Source: Deltaproteobacteria bacterium (lineage in GTDB: Bacteria; Desulfobacterota_B; Binatia; UBA9968). Taken from it: DNA of 6,325 nt. Of this stretch, positions 4,802 to 6,325 are shown in pieces. Each line of letters begins with the position of its first letter. Position 1 is the first letter of the stretch. A program made the position numbers and the translations under genes. The stretch covers positions 1 to 6,325 of the forward strand of contig JAUXIP010000129.1 in assembly GCA_030620935.1 (NCBI GenBank), read 5' to 3'. A model generated the notes under the pieces. The model did no database searches. It saw only the letters and a list, made by a program, of their open reading frames with translations, and was not told where the DNA came from.

Positions 4802-5575
4802 TTAGTTCTTTTTCCTGCCTGCCTGGCCACTCTCCCGGTTGGGAATTATGAAGGTTTCACGAATGTAGCGAATTAGGCTCCAAATCTCTTGATCGCTTAG
4901 TACCTGACCAAAGGGTTGCATGGTGTCGAATTTTGCCTCCTCAACAGCACCAATTTTCCCTCTCTTTATGAGGGCAAAAATGAAATCGTCACTAAAGCGG
5001 GCCATCAGCTGGGGATCCGTTAGATTCATGGGAGAGGGTTGCGCATCTCTTACGAAATATTTCGGCGCAGGCTGAATAGAAGATGCCCTTTCACCGTCAC
5101 CTCGCCCGCCCTTTCCGTGACAGATCGCACATGCGGCATCGAAAATCTCTCTCATCTCGGCCGACTGGTTTCCTCCACGGCTGAAAGCCCTTTCGAATTC
5201 GATCAGTTCACGAATCTGATCGTCTTCAAGCACATCTCCGAAAGACGGCATGGCAAGGGACTCAAACGTTTCGTCAGGGATTTCTCTCTTCAGCACCGCG
5301 AGCTTCCCGTACTTAACGACGTTAAACATATATTCCTCAGTAAGCCGTGACATATAGACGGAGTTGATGAATACCTGCGGACTAGGTTTGGTATTACGCC
5401 AGCCTGGCCCTTTGCCATCCCCTTTCAGACCGTGGCAGGCAAAACAGATCTCTTTGTAAACCTGCTCTCCCAGCCGGAGATCCCCCTTTTTTATTGCCGT
5501 TTCGTCTCCTTGAGCTTTTACACTCCAGGAAAACAAGGCGAATGCGGTGATGAGAAACATTGCTGTGCTCTTCAC
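4802..5575 (-). CDS. Periplasmic diheme c-type cytochrome
   Basis: I place the start at GTG 5573-5575, which has GGAG 8 nt upstream and opens directly into a signal peptide (VKSTAMFLITAFALFSWSVK, cleavage near KA|Q). The open frame runs upstream to 5776, but only as antisense of the NPC repeats of the preceding gene. The 257-residue protein has two cytochrome c domains of about 100 residues. Heme motifs are CFACH (C44, C47, H48) and CAICH (C149, C152, H153). Matching axial-Met regions are AMPSFGDVLEDDQI (M109) and TMQPFGQVLSDQEI (M219). It is a soluble periplasmic electron carrier or a subunit of an electron-transfer complex; its partners are not shown. It lies 94 nt downstream of the monoheme cytochrome, separated by a strong hairpin, and is probably co-transcribed with it. 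Confidence 0.93.
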   Translation of the reverse strand: MKSTAMFLITAFALFSWSVKAQGDETAIKKGDLRLGEQVYKEICFACHGLKGDGKGPGWRNTKPSPQVFINSVYMSRLTEEYMFNVVKYGKLAVLKREIPDETFESLAMPSFGDVLEDDQIRELIEFERAFSRGGNQSAEMREIFDAACAICHGKGGRGDGERASSIQPAPKYFVRDAQPSPMNLTDPQLMARFSDDFIFALIKRGKIGAVEEAKFDTMQPFGQVLSDQEIWSLIRYIRETFIIPNRESGQAGRKKN

Positions 5576-5601
5576 GATGTCATCTCCATACTTTGATGTA
5601 A

Positions 5602-5634
5602 CAAGGGAGAGCGGAAACATTCCGCTCTCCCTTG
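5602..5634 (-). terminator. Perfect 15-bp hairpin between the two cytochrome genes
   Basis: The arms at 5602-5616 and 5620-5634 pair without a mismatch around a 3-nt loop. The structure starts 35 nt after the stop of the monoheme cytochrome and ends 26 nt before the GTG of the diheme one. On the minus strand it is followed by TTACATC, not a T-tract. It may act as a partial terminator or as a 3'-end stabiliser that sets the ratio of the two cytochromes. Confidence 0.65.
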
Positions 5635-5669
5635 CTTTAAGCCATGAAGCTTCTTGATCCCCTGCTACG

Positions 5670-6317
5670 TTACCTTCTAGGCGCACAGGGGTTTTTAGCC
5701 GCACATGGGTTCTTGGCTGCACACGGATTCTTAGGCGCGCAAGGATTTTTGGCGGCACATGGATTTTGTGCCGCACAGGGATTCTTCGCTGCGCACGGAT
5801 TTCCTGCGGCCATCTTCTTTTCCACCTGGAATCTCTTCGCCTCCCAAGTCTTCATGGCCTTATAGACCTGGGGGGTCAGAGAGGCTACGTAGGAGTAAAG
5901 ATCGATGTACTCTTGCGAGTTCGGGTCCATTGGCTCACGGCCAAGGAAAATAGTGTTTCAGAGGTCGTTCATAACGCCAATGGTGGCCATAAACCCAGAT
6001 GCCGCCCTGCGCGGATAATGGAGAGCCGAATTTTTGAGAGTTGGGATCTCGATGTTCATCCTAGTGCCAGTGGCATCTACCGCCGTGCCGCCGATAGTCC
6101 CTCCGCGAGGATGACATCCAGCGCAACCGAGTCCGTTAAAGAGCTTTCGGCCTCGCGCGATCGACGCGTCGATGCGGTCGTTCGACTTCAAGGTTTGAAA
6201 ATAGGGACCCATAACAATTTCTTTCTTTTGCTGAGCGTAAAGAAGACCAGGAAGGCTCAGGGCCAGAAAGATTGATACGGACGCCGCGATACTTGTCATT
6301 CTCAATTTTCCTTTCAT
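5670..6317 (-). CDS. Monoheme cytochrome c with in-frame TGA (possible selenoprotein) and NPC-repeat tail
   Basis: Read through one TGA, the gene encodes 215 residues. A signal peptide (MKGKLRMTSI, then a hydrophobic core, LYA|QQ) leads to GRKLFNGLGCAGCHPRGG, with heme at C65, C68 and H69. Codon 120 (5958-5960) is TGA. The same frame continues NTIFLGREP, MDPNSQEYIDLYSYVASL (the usual C-terminal helix of cytochrome c domains), a basic linker, and seven NPC hexapeptides ending in TAA. From memory of TsdA-type and related cytochromes, a Cys stands at this point (C, then L or M at +10, S at +14, E at +16), and the spacing fits exactly. A SECIS-like hairpin follows the TGA. ATG at 6317 gives a basic n-region; ATG at 6299 has a better AAAGGA site. 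ATG at 5930 has no ribosome-binding site. The alternative is a nonsense-mutated gene. Confidence 0.8.
5676..5801 (-). repeat. Seven 18-nt units encoding NPC hexapeptides
   Basis: The units are NPCAAK, NPCAAQ, NPCAAK, NPCAPK, NPCAAK, NPCAAK and NPCAPR, at residues 173-214. The DNA units differ at many third positions: the Pro codons run CCG, CCC, CCA, CCT, CCG, CCA, CCC, and the Asn and Cys codons also vary. This indicates an old repeat held by selection on the peptide, not fresh slippage. Seven Cys at a 6-residue spacing in the periplasm suggest metal binding, disulfide linkage or thiol scavenging. Confidence 0.9.
5926..5960 (-). promoter_or_regulatory. In-frame TGA with bacterial SECIS-like hairpin
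   Basis: On the minus strand TGA (5958-5960) is followed by a hairpin with UUGGC (5944-5940) paired to GCCAA (5934-5930) around the loop CGUGA. The stem is extended by UCC (5947-5945) paired to GGA (5928-5926), with one bulged U. The loop begins 18 nt after the TGA. Known bacterial SECIS rules, as I recall them, ask for an apical loop 16-37 nt from UGA with a G in its first two bases, and this hairpin meets both. A short GC-rich hairpin can also occur by chance. Confidence 0.45.
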
Positions 6318-6325
6318 CTTGTTTC

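Noticed and set aside
5576..5776. N-terminal extension of the diheme cytochrome up to ATG 5776
   Set aside because: This stretch is read from another frame of the NPC repeat DNA and crosses the 15-bp hairpin. A GTG with a good ribosome-binding site and a signal peptide starts at 5575.
5670..5930. Separate 86-aa gene starting at ATG 5930 downstream of the TGA
   Set aside because: It has no ribosome-binding site or signal peptide, and its first residues are the expected C-terminal helix of the preceding cytochrome in the same frame. It is better read as one gene with an in-frame TGA.

Overview
This window looks like a chromosomal piece of a Gram-negative bacterium of medium GC. It encodes exported c-type cytochromes, several Sec-type signal peptides, clear Shine-Dalgarno sites and an extracytoplasmic-function (ECF) sigma factor with a zinc-finger membrane anti-sigma factor. 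The style fits groups such as NC10/Methylomirabilota, Nitrospirota or Deltaproteobacteria, but the lineage cannot be fixed from this sequence alone.

Layout. (1) 1-200, plus strand: the C-terminal end of a formylglycine-generating-enzyme-like (SUMF1-fold) protein, in noticeably GC-richer DNA. (2) 335-1094, minus strand: an exported protein of unknown function followed by a small hydrophobic protein. (3) 1095-1391: no intact gene, but it contains an ECF-type promoter and a possible gene remnant. (4) 1392-2402, minus strand: a small exported two-cysteine protein, then a multi-pass membrane protein that carries seven Asn-Pro-Cys repeats and has a frameshift inside them. (5) 2540-4674, plus strand: a putative DNA-binding protein, the ECF sigma factor, a REP-like palindromic element and the anti-sigma factor. 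(6) 4802-6317, minus strand: a monoheme cytochrome c with an in-frame TGA and a C-terminal tail of seven NPC hexapeptides, then a diheme cytochrome c.

How it fits together. Four sites share the pattern GGGAACT, 15-16 nt, TTGTTT. They lie upstream of the exported protein at 1094, of the 2402 operon, of the 2540-sigma operon (divergent from the 2402 copy), and of the anti-sigma gene. The simplest reading is an autoregulated ECF regulon controlling small envelope proteins, including one with NPC repeats. The same unusual NPC repeat on the neighbouring cytochrome ties the cytochrome operon to that theme, although its own promoter lies outside the window.

The most striking point is the TGA at codon 120 of the monoheme cytochrome. 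The frame continues through a normal cytochrome C-terminal helix and seven repeats whose codons have diverged synonymously. The TGA sits where I expect a conserved Cys from memory of related cytochromes. It is followed at 18 nt by a hairpin whose loop has G at position 2, as in bacterial SECIS elements. A selenocysteine-containing cytochrome c is therefore plausible; a nonsense mutation or a sequence error remains the main alternative.
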